The notes under the pieces are model-generated. The model saw nothing but the letters and a program-made list of their open reading frames with translations. It was not told where the DNA came from and ran no database searches. From assembly GCA_016185755.1 (NCBI GenBank), contig JACPMX010000006.1, forward strand, positions 162,644 through 219,003: a stretch of 56,360 nt of DNA. The letters are read 5' to 3'. Every line of letters begins with the position of its first letter. The first letter of the stretch is position 1. The translations under genes and the position numbers were made by a program. Shown here one piece after another: positions 16,892 through 25,268 of the stretch. The stretch is from Candidatus Woesearchaeota archaeon. Lineage in GTDB: Archaea > Nanobdellota > Nanobdellia > Woesearchaeales > GW2011-AR4.

Positions 16892-17293
16892 ATGAAAACA
16901 GTGATGTGCGCAGGCACCTTTGACATAATCCACCCGGGCCATTTATACTATCTTTCCGAAGCAAAGAAATACGGGGACAAGCTTGTTGTTGTTGTTGCAC
17001 GGGATGAAACATCAAAATCATTCAAAGGGAGGGATCCGGTCCATAACGAAAGGCAGAGGCTTGAATCTGTCAGGATGCTTGAGATTGTTGATGAGGCTGT
17101 CCCGGGGCATCATGGGGACATATTTAAAATAATTGAAGAAATAAAGCCAGATGCGATATGCCTGGGCTATGACCAGAATGTGCAGAAGCAGCAGCTCGAG
17201 GATGAATTAAAAAAAAGAGGGATAAAAGCTGATGTCATAAGGATAGGCTCCTATATGCCTCACATGTACAAAAGCTCAAGGATGAAAAAATGA
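16892..17293 (+). CDS. ribL: FAD synthase, archaeal RibL type
   Basis: Cytidylyltransferase-like nucleotidyltransferase making FAD from FMN and ATP. The HxGH motif is HPGH (14-17) within AGTFDIIHPGH; the C-terminal KSSRMKK corresponds to the second nucleotide-binding element. 133 aa is normal. I start it at the ATG at 16892; the frame stays open upstream through the tRNA but that is not coding. TATA-like tract (ttttttaagc, 16861-16870) is ~25-30 bp before. It overlaps the VKOR gene by 4 bp (ATGA). Confidence 0.9.
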   Translation: MKTVMCAGTFDIIHPGHLYYLSEAKKYGDKLVVVVARDETSKSFKGRDPVHNERQRLESVRMLEIVDEAVPGHHGDIFKIIEEIKPDAICLGYDQNVQKQQLEDELKKRGIKADVIRIGSYMPHMYKSSRMKK

Positions 17294-17694
17294 ACCCGGC
17301 TTATTTGATTGTTTTGTCTGTGATAGGCTTTGCCGTTTCCTTCTACATATTTTACTCGAAAAAATATGATCAGCCGATGCACTGCATAATGGGCAGAAAC
17401 TGCGATGAGGTCGTCAAAAGCAGGTATGGAAAGACTTTTGGCATAGAAAACACGATTCCGGGCATGGCTTACTATGTCTTGGTCTTTGTTTACGGCATTT
17501 TGCTTCTTCTAAACCGAAATGTTTTTAAAGTAAATATTATTTACTATTTCATAGTAATTGCAAGCATTGGATCAGTTTTGTTTTCAGCCTATCTGGCTGC
17601 AGTGCAGGCATTTGTGCTGAAGAAATGGTGCGAATACTGCATTGTTTCGTCAGTTGCTTCAGTATTGATTTTGGTCGTGCTTTTAATCATATAA
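17290..17694 (+). CDS. VKOR-family membrane thiol oxidoreductase
   Basis: Integral membrane quinone-coupled disulfide generator. Four hydrophobic helices are evident. Loop cysteines C32 and C38 (HCIMGRNC) and the active-site CEYC (114-117) match the VKOR pattern. 134 aa is the size of a stand-alone VKOR without a thioredoxin domain. Translationally coupled to ribL (ATGA overlap) and followed after 1 bp by DoxX, which points to one redox operon. The oxidised partner protein is not in the window. Confidence 0.9.
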   Translation: MNPAYLIVLSVIGFAVSFYIFYSKKYDQPMHCIMGRNCDEVVKSRYGKTFGIENTIPGMAYYVLVFVYGILLLLNRNVFKVNIIYYFIVIASIGSVLFSAYLAAVQAFVLKKWCEYCIVSSVASVLILVVLLII

Positions 17695-17695
17695 A

Positions 17696-18124
17696 ATGGC
17701 AAAGAACAGCAAGTTTCAAGGATTGTCATTAACACTTTTAAGGGTAGTCCTGGGCTTCATGTTCGCATACCATGGATATTCCAAGCTGTTTGTTGCAGGC
17801 GCGTTGCCCGGAACTGCAAAGTTCTTTGCTGCTATCGGCATACCTCTTGCCAACTATGCGGCTGTCATTGTTGCTTTTGCTGAATTCTTTGGAGGCATCT
17901 TGCTTGTCTTGGGATTGCTTACAAGGCTTGCCTCGCTTGTGCTTATTATAGAAATGCTCGTTGCGTTTTTCAAGGTTCATTTGAAGCAGGGATTCTTAAT
18001 ATCGCAGCAGGCTTACGGATACGAGTACGTGCTTCTTATTTTGGCAGTGCTGATTGCTTTGTTATTGAACGGCCCGGGAAAGCTGGCTGTTGGCAAATTT
18101 GTGAAGAACAAATGGCTGCAGTGA
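17696..18124 (+). CDS. DoxX-family membrane protein
   Basis: 142 aa with four hydrophobic segments. The family signatures LRVVLGFMFAYHGYSKL near the N-terminus and GPGKLAVG near the C-terminus are clear. DoxX proteins are linked to quinol or thiol oxidation and membrane oxidoreductase complexes, but this member's reaction is unknown. Location right after VKOR suggests both act in electron transfer for disulfide formation (inference). Confidence 0.88.
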   Translation: MAKNSKFQGLSLTLLRVVLGFMFAYHGYSKLFVAGALPGTAKFFAAIGIPLANYAAVIVAFAEFFGGILLVLGLLTRLASLVLIIEMLVAFFKVHLKQGFLISQQAYGYEYVLLILAVLIALLLNGPGKLAVGKFVKNKWLQ

Positions 18125-18172
18125 ATAAGTTAAGTTGATTTCTAAGTAAACAATCAAAAATAAAGAATTTAA

Positions 18173-18910
18173 TTATTTCAAAAACCCGGCAAACAAGCCC
18201 CTCTTTTTCCTGGGAATCTGCTTCTTGCCTTCAAGCCTGTACCTGTTTATCTGCACATGGCCGCAGTAGTCGTCTTCAAATATTACGGATAGGTCCTCTA
18301 CTACCATCTTTTTGGCAAACATCGGGCAGTCAAGAACCAAGGTGTCTGCGTAGCCTCCTTCAAAGCCGATGTGGAAGCCGTACCTAACAGAATCTTTTTT
18401 TAATTGCGAAAAATTCTCCCCGGTTATCTTCTTTCCAAGCCAGTCCTTCAATCCGTCAGAAGCAATCTGGGTGATCAATATCTCATACCCGTTTTTCAGC
18501 ATCTCTTCCATGACCAAGTCATGGTCCTCTCCCGCGTGGCTGGCAAAGGCATCCACTTTAAGGGGCCTTAATGCAATCTGTATGCTTCTTAGCTGGGTTT
18601 CCTGCAATCCAGTGCCGCCAAGGACAACGGAGTCTATTTTTAGCTTCTTCTGGTTTGACTCAACGACTTCCTTGACGATATTGGCTTCTTTTGCAGGATC
18701 CGCTACCTTGCATTTTACATAGAAATGGGGGATCCCAAGCATCTTTGCCAAGTCTTTGGTCTGCTCGACTGTGGCATAGTGGAACAGGAAGCAGTCCTTT
18801 CTTGTAGGCTTGACGGAAATAAGGTATTTTATGTTCCAGCCTTTTTCCTTTGCGTGCTGTATGGCAAAAGTGCTGTCCTTTCCGCCTGAATATAGAATTG
18901 CGACGTCCAT
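18173..18910 (-). CDS. Diphthine-ammonia ligase-like ATP pyrophosphatase (Dph6)
   Basis: Final step of diphthamide formation on elongation factor 2. N-type ATP pyrophosphatase loop SGGKDS (about 8-13); the family-specific GGTGLQETQLRS and the C-terminal EGGYADTLVLDCPMF block match archaeal Dph6 (DUF71). 245 aa is normal. Convergent with DoxX. Other diphthamide genes are absent from the window. Confidence 0.88.
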   Translation of the reverse strand: MDVAILYSGGKDSTFAIQHAKEKGWNIKYLISVKPTRKDCFLFHYATVEQTKDLAKMLGIPHFYVKCKVADPAKEANIVKEVVESNQKKLKIDSVVLGGTGLQETQLRSIQIALRPLKVDAFASHAGEDHDLVMEEMLKNGYEILITQIASDGLKDWLGKKITGENFSQLKKDSVRYGFHIGFEGGYADTLVLDCPMFAKKMVVEDLSVIFEDDYCGHVQINRYRLEGKKQIPRKKRGLFAGFLK

Positions 18911-18979
18911 AGCAAAAAGTGGGGTTAAATTATTTATAAAGGTTTTGAAAATTCAAAAAATCTTTTAAAAAATATTTAT

Positions 18980-19537
18980 CTATTCAAAAGTATTTGGGTA
19001 GTTATCGATTATCCTGGCGGCATTAATTCTTCTTGCTGACGTGGTTGGCCCCATCTCAAAACCTTGGGGTAGAAAATCACCGTAAGCAGCTGGGACATTG
19101 ACAAATGTTATATCCTCAAGCCTATTGACACTGAAACCTAAAGGCGGACTTCCAAGTGTTCCCAGAAATTCTGCAAGAAGTTCTTGGGTTAGTGGCCTTT
19201 TTGTATAGGTATGGAATCCCCTTCTAAATTTATGATTTTCATCAATTACCCTAGAAAAAGTAGCCCCTATTACTTTTTCTATAGCCTTTACAACTCCTCT
19301 ATAATCGTGGATATCTCTTGCTCCTTCGCTATACAAAACTAAACCAACTTCTCTTGAATCCATTTGTAGAATATGAAATGTTGCACTATAGTCCCTTCTC
19401 CCCGGACTTCTAAAGCACAAATTAGCTTGCATCAAATACTCGTCAGGAATAAAACTCGGCCTTAATTGATCAATTCCAATATTTCTTCCAATTACTGTAG
19501 CAACCTCATTAGGAAGTTTGGGGTAAACTAGTCTCAT
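18980..19537 (-). CDS. Hypothetical protein (orphan, 185 aa)
   Basis: No family recognised. Mixed alpha/beta by eye, no membrane segment or signal peptide; no obvious metal or catalytic motif (Arg-rich throughout, single Cys). More A/T-ending codons than dph6 and the NAD synthetase genes either side. Divergent from the nitrilase-like gene with a ~100-bp shared upstream region. Function unknown. Confidence 0.65.
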   Translation of the reverse strand: MRLVYPKLPNEVATVIGRNIGIDQLRPSFIPDEYLMQANLCFRSPGRRDYSATFHILQMDSREVGLVLYSEGARDIHDYRGVVKAIEKVIGATFSRVIDENHKFRRGFHTYTKRPLTQELLAEFLGTLGSPPLGFSVNRLEDITFVNVPAAYGDFLPQGFEMGPTTSARRINAARIIDNYPNTFE

Positions 19538-19639
19538 TTTGTTTTTACAATCTATGTGAGTTATAATTCATTTATAAAACTATTTATGGAAAAAGATAAT
19601 ATCAACAATCTTTTTAAACAACAAAAAAACCCAAACCAT

Positions 19640-20347
19640 ATGAGAATAGCATTAGCCCAAATCAACCCAATTGTCGGCGACATTGGCGGCAACACAGAAA
19701 AAATAATATCAGTCATAAAAAGCGCAAAAGCGGACATTGTTGTTTTCCCAGAGCTTTCTGTAACTGGGTACAGCCCGCAGGATTTGCTTTTGAGGAAAGA
19801 TTTTGTCGAAAGCAACATAAGTGCGTTGAAAAAGATAGTCAGGAGCACCGGAGATAAGGTTGCAATTGTGGGTTTTGCAGAGAGGGCCAATGAATTTATT
19901 TACAACAGCGCGGCTGTGATACAAAACCAGCATTTTCTTGAGATACACAGGAAGATCTGCCTTCCTAACTACACCATATTTGATGAAAAGAGATGGTTCA
20001 ATGAAGGACAGTATGCCACCGTGTTTGATTTCAGGGGAAAAACAATAGGGGTGAGCATTTGCGAGGACATATGGTTTCCGGAAACAACAAAAAGGCAGAA
20101 GCACAAGGGAGCTGAACTCATAATAAACATATCTGCTTCCCCCTACAGCAAGGGAAAGATTGAAGCTATTGAAAATGCCCTAAAGCAAAGATGGGAAGAA
20201 AACAAAATCCCAATTGTTTTTGTAAATCAGGCAGGATCACAGGATGGCATTGTATATTACGGCCACAGCATGCACTTCAAGAATGGAAAAATTGCCAGTA
20301 AATGCAAAGATTTTGAAGAAGAAATTCTGGTTGTAGATTTAAAATGA
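19640..20347 (+). CDS. Nitrilase-superfamily glutaminase subunit of NAD synthetase
   Basis: Releases ammonia from glutamine for NAD synthetase. Catalytic triad readable: Glu38 (FPELSVTGY), Lys105 (HRKICLPN), Cys141 (SICEDIWFP). In most organisms with glutamine-dependent NAD synthetase this domain is fused to NadE; here it is a separate 235-aa gene overlapping nadE by 4 bp (ATGA). I start at 19640 because a TATA-like box (tttttaaaca, 19611-19620) lies ~26 bp upstream and the family begins MRIALAQ; an earlier ATG at 19556 precedes that box. Confidence 0.88.
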   Translation: MRIALAQINPIVGDIGGNTEKIISVIKSAKADIVVFPELSVTGYSPQDLLLRKDFVESNISALKKIVRSTGDKVAIVGFAERANEFIYNSAAVIQNQHFLEIHRKICLPNYTIFDEKRWFNEGQYATVFDFRGKTIGVSICEDIWFPETTKRQKHKGAELIINISASPYSKGKIEAIENALKQRWEENKIPIVFVNQAGSQDGIVYYGHSMHFKNGKIASKCKDFEEEILVVDLK

Positions 20348-21168
20348 GCACAAAAGAGATTCATGATGGGCTATTGCTCGGGATAATGGATTATTTCAGG
20401 AAAAATGGCTTTAAAAAAGCGGTGATTGGCTTAAGCGGCGGCCTTGACAGCTCTGTTGCAGCATTTCTAATTGCAAATGCCCTAGGCAAGGAAAATGTGA
20501 CAGCGATCCTGATGCCGGACATAGGGACAACTTCTCCGGAAAGCATGAAAAATGCAGGGATGCTTGCAAAGAAGCTGGGAATAAGCAGCCATTCTGTTGA
20601 AATCAACAATTTTGTCAGGTTTTTTGAAAACTTAAGCAAAAGAATGAATCATAAAAGCAAATTATATCCTATATCCAATGTGAAGGCAAGGACAAGGATG
20701 ATGGTTCTTTACTATTTCGCCAATCTTGAAAATGCATTGGTGATAGGGACGTCAGACAAGTCGGAGATTGCGCTCGGGTACACGACAAAACACGGAGACA
20801 ATGCAGCGGACATACTTGTAATAGGGGACTTATGGAAGACGGAAGTTATAGAACTGGGCAGGTTCCTTGGCGTTCCCGAATCAATCCTGAAGAAAAAGCC
20901 CAGCGCTGAGCTTATCAAAGGAGTCACAGCAGAGAAGGAGCTTGGTGCTTCTTACCAAGTCCTGGACAGGATTTTAAAAATGCACATCGAAGACGGCCTT
21001 TCTTCTGACCAGATAAACGGATTTGACAAAAGGCTTGTAAGAAATGTAATTGACAGGGTAAGGCTGAACGAGCACAAGAGAAGAAGCGCGATGCCCATAA
21101 GGATTTCAGAAAGATCATTCCACGGTATGGAATGGCGAATGCCGGTAACGAATAGGTTTAAGGGTTAG
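20344..21168 (+). CDS. nadE: NAD(+) synthetase
   Basis: ATP-dependent amidation of nicotinate adenine dinucleotide to NAD. PP-loop SGGLDSS at residues 31-37; GTSDKSEIALGY and the C-terminal ISERSFHGMEWRMPVTNR block are family signatures. 274 aa is the synthetase domain alone. Start ATG overlaps the glutaminase stop (ATGA), so the two subunits are made together. nadM lies ~1.7 kb downstream, giving a local NAD-biosynthesis cluster. Confidence 0.95.
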   Translation: MSTKEIHDGLLLGIMDYFRKNGFKKAVIGLSGGLDSSVAAFLIANALGKENVTAILMPDIGTTSPESMKNAGMLAKKLGISSHSVEINNFVRFFENLSKRMNHKSKLYPISNVKARTRMMVLYYFANLENALVIGTSDKSEIALGYTTKHGDNAADILVIGDLWKTEVIELGRFLGVPESILKKKPSAELIKGVTAEKELGASYQVLDRILKMHIEDGLSSDQINGFDKRLVRNVIDRVRLNEHKRRSAMPIRISERSFHGMEWRMPVTNRFKG

Positions 21169-21170
21169 GA

Positions 21171-21485
21171 TTAGATTATAGGAAGAATCGGGTAGGGTCC
21201 TTTATGCCATACTTCACCGCTTTTTACATCCACTTCGCTAAAGCCGCCTTTTCCATTATCTATAACAAAGGTTTCAACTTGATATTCTGGCCTTGCCCTA
21301 GTGGCATTGTAGTCCTTTGCTAATTTAATCAAAACATCTACCGGGCGAGTAGCTGACAGTTGTCTTAAAGCATAAACAAATTCTGTCTTGCCGACAGCAG
21401 CTTGCACTTGCTGGACAAGGGGATCTTTAATTGCATTAGAAGGCGAGGGGTGGTTTTTATTTCCGTTAACAAAAGCATCAATCAT
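21171..21485 (-). CDS. Hypothetical protein (orphan, 104 aa)
   Basis: No family recognised. Soluble, with a C-terminal stretch of short beta strands (FVIDNGKGGFSEVDV..GEVWHKG). I prefer the ATG at 21485, since a TATA-like tract (catttattaat) sits ~27 bp upstream; the longer frame from 21557 adds a hydrophobic 24-residue leader that would run through this box. Convergent with nadE, 2 bp apart. More A/T-ending codons than neighbours. Confidence 0.55.
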   Translation of the reverse strand: MIDAFVNGNKNHPSPSNAIKDPLVQQVQAAVGKTEFVYALRQLSATRPVDVLIKLAKDYNATRARPEYQVETFVIDNGKGGFSEVDVKSGEVWHKGPYPILPII

Positions 21486-21532
21486 TTTATTAACCCTACC
21501 TAATGGGATATTAATAAATGTTATTGCTAAAA

Positions 21533-21608
21533 TTATTCCTTTAGGAATAAATAGCATTTACCTTATTCCAGTAATTTTTATTTTTATTTTTTATTCCTTT
21601 TAGAATAA
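21533..21608. promoter_or_regulatory. Two similar palindromes upstream of metK
   Basis: TTATTCCT-TT-AGGAATAA (21533-21550, perfect 8-bp arms) and TTATTCCTTTTAGAATAA (21591-21608, 6-bp perfect arms) share the same core, 58 bp apart. Both precede the metK TATA-like box (gatatttaaa, 21621-21630). The pattern suggests a dimeric repressor site pair regulating metK, the orphan or both. Confidence 0.55.
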
Positions 21609-21655
21609 TTCTTTCAAAAGGATATTTAAATAAACTGTTTTATTTTAGTTGTTGA

Positions 21656-22807
21656 ATGGCATATTTAACTTCTGGATATCAAGTGCGAACCGCGCAGATT
21701 GGCAGGCAAGCTCATCCTGACGTGCTGGCCAACATTTTAAGCCAGGATGCCGTTGGCGCAGTTCTTGACAAGGATCCTAGCGCGAGAGCAGACATTAATG
21801 CCACAATTGGGAATAAAATAATCTTAATCAGCGGGCAAATACGCTCTTTTGATGCTCCTAGCGGAAGGGAATTGGGAAGGCTGGCAAGAAGCACAATCAG
21901 GGAAGTAGGATATAATGGCAGCAATGGATACGAACTGCCAAGCACTGATCCTGATGGAATTCAAAAAAGAAAAATAGTGATAGATGTAAATTCGCAATCT
22001 CCCAATATTTCTGAAGCGGTCGGAAATGGAGGCGCAGGCGATACTATAATCAAGCATGGCTATGCTGTAAAGGGTGGGCCAAATTATCTTCCATTTGAGC
22101 ATGTATTGGTTAGAGAAATGGCCAACAAGCTCGACGATTATTTTAGGCAGGAAAAGATTCAAGGGCTTGGCCCGGATGGAAAGCTGAATATAGGATTGAA
22201 ATACGAGAAGGGAAAACCAAAATACGCTGCTTATGTAGTTGTGGCTGCTCAGCATGCTGAAGGCACAAACCTGGATATTTTTAGGGAAAGGATATTGAAT
22301 GAAGTGGTTATTCCAACACTTGGCAACTTCTACAACCCGGCATATACAAGGATAATCATCAATGGAGCTGGCCTTTTTGACCATGCAGGGCCTGTTATTG
22401 ACAGAGGCATAAAAGGCAAGAAGGATGCAGACTCTACCTATGGCGATCACGCAAGGCACACAGGCGGAAGCGCGTTTGGAAAAGATCCATCAAAGGCAGA
22501 TTTTCAGGGCTTGGTTGGCGCAAGGTATATAGCAAAAAATTTGGTTGCAAATGGCGTTTTTGACGAAGGAGAAGTCAAGCTTGGCTATGCTATAGGACAT
22601 GATGAGCCTGTCGTTTTGGATTTTGATGTACGCGGACACAAGCCAAGAGGCATTGAAGCTCTTGTAAGAAGAAATTTCCCCTTGTCCCCAAAAGAGATGA
22701 TGCAGGAATTAGATTTGAAGAATCCTGCGCTTTATCCTGCCACGGCAAGGCAGCACTTCTTCGGAAACCCTGATTTTCCATGGGAGCAGATAAAGAAGCT
22801 AGCTTAA
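21656..22807 (+). CDS. metK: Methionine adenosyltransferase, divergent bacterial type
   Basis: Makes S-adenosylmethionine from methionine and ATP. It aligns with bacterial MetK rather than the archaeal MAT: HPD at 20-22, REVGYNG, GAGD.....GYA, K in the GPDGKLN loop, DPSKADFQ..GARYIAKN, YAIG..EPV, and a HFFG....PWE end. Odd points: the GRK-type ATP-binding segment is GKK (Arg to Lys at the R244 position of E. coli), and the DTYGG loop is STYGD. Active but diverged is my reading. TATA-like box ~29 bp before the ATG. Confidence 0.85.
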   Translation: MAYLTSGYQVRTAQIGRQAHPDVLANILSQDAVGAVLDKDPSARADINATIGNKIILISGQIRSFDAPSGRELGRLARSTIREVGYNGSNGYELPSTDPDGIQKRKIVIDVNSQSPNISEAVGNGGAGDTIIKHGYAVKGGPNYLPFEHVLVREMANKLDDYFRQEKIQGLGPDGKLNIGLKYEKGKPKYAAYVVVAAQHAEGTNLDIFRERILNEVVIPTLGNFYNPAYTRIIINGAGLFDHAGPVIDRGIKGKKDADSTYGDHARHTGGSAFGKDPSKADFQGLVGARYIAKNLVANGVFDEGEVKLGYAIGHDEPVVLDFDVRGHKPRGIEALVRRNFPLSPKEMMQELDLKNPALYPATARQHFFGNPDFPWEQIKKLA

Positions 22808-22827
22808 CCCGGTTCAATCCTACAAAT

Positions 22828-22854
22828 ATTTATAAACAATTTCTTTTATTGTTT
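22828..22854 (+). promoter_or_regulatory. nadM core promoter with inverted repeat at the start site
   Basis: TATA-like tatttataa (about 22827-22835) is ~27 bp before the nadM ATG. Immediately downstream AAACAAT (22834-22840) and ATTGTTT (22848-22854) are perfect inverted arms separated by 7 nt, where a repressor would block polymerase. Read from sequence; the regulator is unknown. Confidence 0.5.
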
Positions 22855-22858
22855 TTGT

Positions 22859-23362
22859 ATGAAACGCGCCCTCTTCATAGGCAGGTTCCAGCCTTTCCAT
22901 AATGCGCACCTTGCCGATGTGAAGAAAATCCTGAAGGAATGCGATGAAATCCTGATTGCAGTAGGCAGCTCGCAGGAGAAAAACACTGAAGAAAACCCCT
23001 TCAGCTACAGTGAAAGGAAGCAGATGATTGCAAACACGCTAAAAAATAACAAAATAAAAAACTACAGGATTTATCCCGTGCCTGACCTGTACAATGACAA
23101 AAAATGGATTTCTTACATCAAAAAAAACCTTCCAAAATATGATTTTGTCTATTCAGGCAACCCATGGACCTTGAGATGCTTCAAAAAGCATGATTCAAAG
23201 GTCAAGAAGATAAGGCTCATAAGGGGGATCAACAGCACCATAATACGTGAAATGATTGCCAAGGGCAAAAGCTGGGAAAAAATGGTGCCGGAGGAAATTG
23301 CTGATTACATTAAAAAATTGAAAGGAGTTGATAGGGTTAAAAGAATCTATTCTAAGAAGTAG
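22859..23362 (+). CDS. nadM: Nicotinamide-nucleotide adenylyltransferase, archaeal type
   Basis: Transfers AMP to nicotinamide/nicotinate mononucleotide in NAD synthesis. The N-terminal GRFQPFHNAHL (8-18) gives the HxxH nucleotidyltransferase signature; RGINSTIIREMI near the C-terminus corresponds to the second ATP motif (normally ISST..R). 167 aa is normal. Works upstream of NadE. Its 3' end overlaps the convergent winged-helix gene by 11 bp. Confidence 0.92.
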   Translation: MKRALFIGRFQPFHNAHLADVKKILKECDEILIAVGSSQEKNTEENPFSYSERKQMIANTLKNNKIKNYRIYPVPDLYNDKKWISYIKKNLPKYDFVYSGNPWTLRCFKKHDSKVKKIRLIRGINSTIIREMIAKGKSWEKMVPEEIADYIKKLKGVDRVKRIYSKK

Positions 23363-23681
23363 CCAGCATCTTTTTCTTGCCAAGCATCTTGTCAGTTTCA
23401 GTCTTTATAATCTCCCAATGCAGCTTTACAAGCTTCTGGACTGTCGGGTCTTCTGTATTAAGCTTGTATAACCTTGCCCTTCCTATTTCCCTTGTACGCA
23501 CAACAACTTTTCTCTTCTCCAGGTCTTTCCAAGCCCTTGTAAACGATGTCCAGCCAACATGGCTTCCTTCCGCAATGTCTGTCATGCTGTAGTCGAAGTC
23601 TTTGCCAAGTATTAAAAAGTTAAGTATCCTGACCATTGGCGTGTCTCCAAAGTATTCCTCAAAAATGCTTTCCTGTTTCAT
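23352..23681 (-). CDS. Winged-helix transcriptional regulator (109 aa)
   Basis: DNA-binding regulator: residues about 30-85 (DYSMTDIAEGSHVGWTSFTRAWKDLEKRKVVVRTREIGRARLY) form a winged helix-turn-helix of the ArsR/MarR-like class, followed by a C-terminal dimerisation helix. Divergent from the small gene at 23887 across tandem 21-bp repeats, which are good candidates for its own binding site. Confidence 0.8.
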   Translation of the reverse strand: MKQESIFEEYFGDTPMVRILNFLILGKDFDYSMTDIAEGSHVGWTSFTRAWKDLEKRKVVVRTREIGRARLYKLNTEDPTVQKLVKLHWEIIKTETDKMLGKKKMLATS

Positions 23682-23750
23682 TTTACTTGCTTAATAGCCA
23701 TTAATATACTCTGACGAATCTCAATGAACTTTAATACATTAGGATATACT

Positions 23751-23804
23751 GCAATTAATCACAGTATAACCGCAATTAATCACAGTATAACCGCAATTAA
23801 TTAC
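23751..23804. repeat. Tandem 21-bp repeats in a divergent promoter region
   Basis: The unit gcaattaatcacagtataac-c occurs perfectly twice (23751-23771, 23772-23792), then a third partial copy (gcaattaattac, from 23793). The 21-bp period is two helical turns, as for phased operator sites. Located between the divergent regulator (start 23681) and the small gene at 23887. Confidence 0.75.
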
Positions 23805-23886
23805 AATTGATATTTAAATCTTTCGTTTCATTAACTCAAGTTCACGTTTCGAAAACTATAAATATTAGTTAAAATATATAAAAGCT

Positions 23887-24159
23887 ATGTCCAAAACTGA
23901 CATTGAAAAAATAAAACTGCATATTCTAAAGAAATTATTTGACCAAAGATGCTGGATGCATAAGCATTTTAGCATCAATAACATTCCCCAAGGCTTGCCA
24001 CCTCATGCAAGAGATTCAAGAATAATAAAAAAAGCAGTTGATGATTTAATCAAAAGCAAATGGTTGCTATCAAAGCCTACTCATTACGGCTTGGAGCTAT
24101 CCTTAAATATTGACAAAAAGAAGGAAATTGAAGAATACATAAAAGAAAATTTATACTAA
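23887..24159 (+). CDS. Small winged-helix-like protein (90 aa)
   Basis: No firm family. Helices with the pattern SRIIKKAVDDLIKSKWLLSKPTHYG resemble the recognition helix and wing of a small winged-helix protein. TATA-like aactataaatattag lies ~28 bp upstream. Shares the upstream region with the 109-aa regulator and tandem repeats. Could be a second regulator or a structured basic protein. Confidence 0.6.
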   Translation: MSKTDIEKIKLHILKKLFDQRCWMHKHFSINNIPQGLPPHARDSRIIKKAVDDLIKSKWLLSKPTHYGLELSLNIDKKKEIEEYIKENLY

Positions 24160-24160
24160 C

Positions 24161-25264
24161 CTACCCAAACATCCCCTTGATAATCCCTTTCTTTCCGGAC
24201 TCTTTCTCAAAATCCTCAAGCAGCTGCCTCTGTTTTTTTGTCAGCTTCTCAGGAACTCCAACATAAACTTCAACATGCTCGTCCCCGGTATGATGGCTAT
24301 GAAGGTCAGGAATTCCAAGGCCTTTCATCCTGAATATTGTTCCGCTTTGGGTTCCTGCAGGAATCTTCAGGCTTGCATTTCCTTTCAGGGTGGGAACTTC
24401 AATTGAGCCTCCCAATGCCGCAGCTGCAAAAGAAACGGGAACTTTGACATAGATGTCATTTCCATTTCTTTCAAAAACGCCGTGCGGCTTTACATGAATT
24501 ACAATGTACAGGTCGCCCTGCGGCATCCCCTTTTCGCCGGCTTCTCCGCCGCCCTGCACTCTTAAATTGGTTCCGTCAGCAGCCCCTTTGGGTATGCTGA
24601 TTTCTATGTTCCTTGTTTTTTCAGCGACTCCCCTCCCGCTGCATTCAGGGCATTTATTTTTTACATATTTTCCCCTGCCTCCGCATTTCCTGCACGTTGT
24701 TGTTGTAGAAAACAGCCCAAAAGGCGTTCTTTGCGTTCTTGTGGAAACTCCCCTCCCGCTGCATTCGTCGCATATTATGATGTCCGACTTGCTCTCTGCC
24801 CCTGTGCCTTCGCACTTCGGGCACTGCTCAAGCCTTGGAATCTTTAGTGTCTTCTTTGCGCCAAAAGCCGCATCCTCAAGCTCTATCTCCAGGTCATATC
24901 TCAGGTCTGAGCCCCTCTGCCTTCTTCTTTGCCCTCTTCCGCCAAATAAGTTGTCGAATATGCTGTCAAAGTCAAACCCAAATCCCCCTGCCTCAGACAT
25001 GAAGTCGGAAAAGTCAAACCCTTCAAAGCCGCCCTGGAATTGAGCCCCTGCAGCCCCAAATTGGTCATACTGCGCTTTTTTCTGCTCATCCCCAAGCACA
25101 GCAGCAGCCTCGTTTATTTCCTTGAACTTTTCAGCTGCATCCGGTGATTTGTTCAGGTCAGGATGGTACTGCTTTGCCAGCTTCTTGTAGGCTGCCTTAA
25201 CATCTTCCTTTGAAGCGTTTTTGCTAACTCCAAGAATCTTGTAATAGTCTTTTTCTTTTGGCAT
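24161..25264 (-). CDS. dnaJ: DnaJ (Hsp40) co-chaperone
   Basis: Stimulates the DnaK ATPase and delivers substrates. J domain with HPD (YHPDLN), Gly/Phe-rich linker ([17 protein letters not shown]), zinc domain with four CxxCxGxG repeats ([32 protein letters not shown]), then the C-terminal substrate domain. I start at MPKEKD (25264); an in-frame ATG at 25279 would overlap the upstream gene by 11 bp. Separated from dnaK by three genes on the same strand. Bacterial-type chaperone. Confidence 0.96.
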   Translation of the reverse strand: MPKEKDYYKILGVSKNASKEDVKAAYKKLAKQYHPDLNKSPDAAEKFKEINEAAAVLGDEQKKAQYDQFGAAGAQFQGGFEGFDFSDFMSEAGGFGFDFDSIFDNLFGGRGQRRRQRGSDLRYDLEIELEDAAFGAKKTLKIPRLEQCPKCEGTGAESKSDIIICDECSGRGVSTRTQRTPFGLFSTTTTCRKCGGRGKYVKNKCPECSGRGVAEKTRNIEISIPKGAADGTNLRVQGGGEAGEKGMPQGDLYIVIHVKPHGVFERNGNDIYVKVPVSFAAAALGGSIEVPTLKGNASLKIPAGTQSGTIFRMKGLGIPDLHSHHTGDEHVEVYVGVPEKLTKKQRQLLEDFEKESGKKGIIKGMFG

Positions 25265-25268
25265 TTTA

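Noticed and set aside
23751-23804. Short tandem repeats considered as a CRISPR array
   Set aside because: The 21-bp units are directly adjacent with no spacers and only 2-3 copies; no cas genes nearby.
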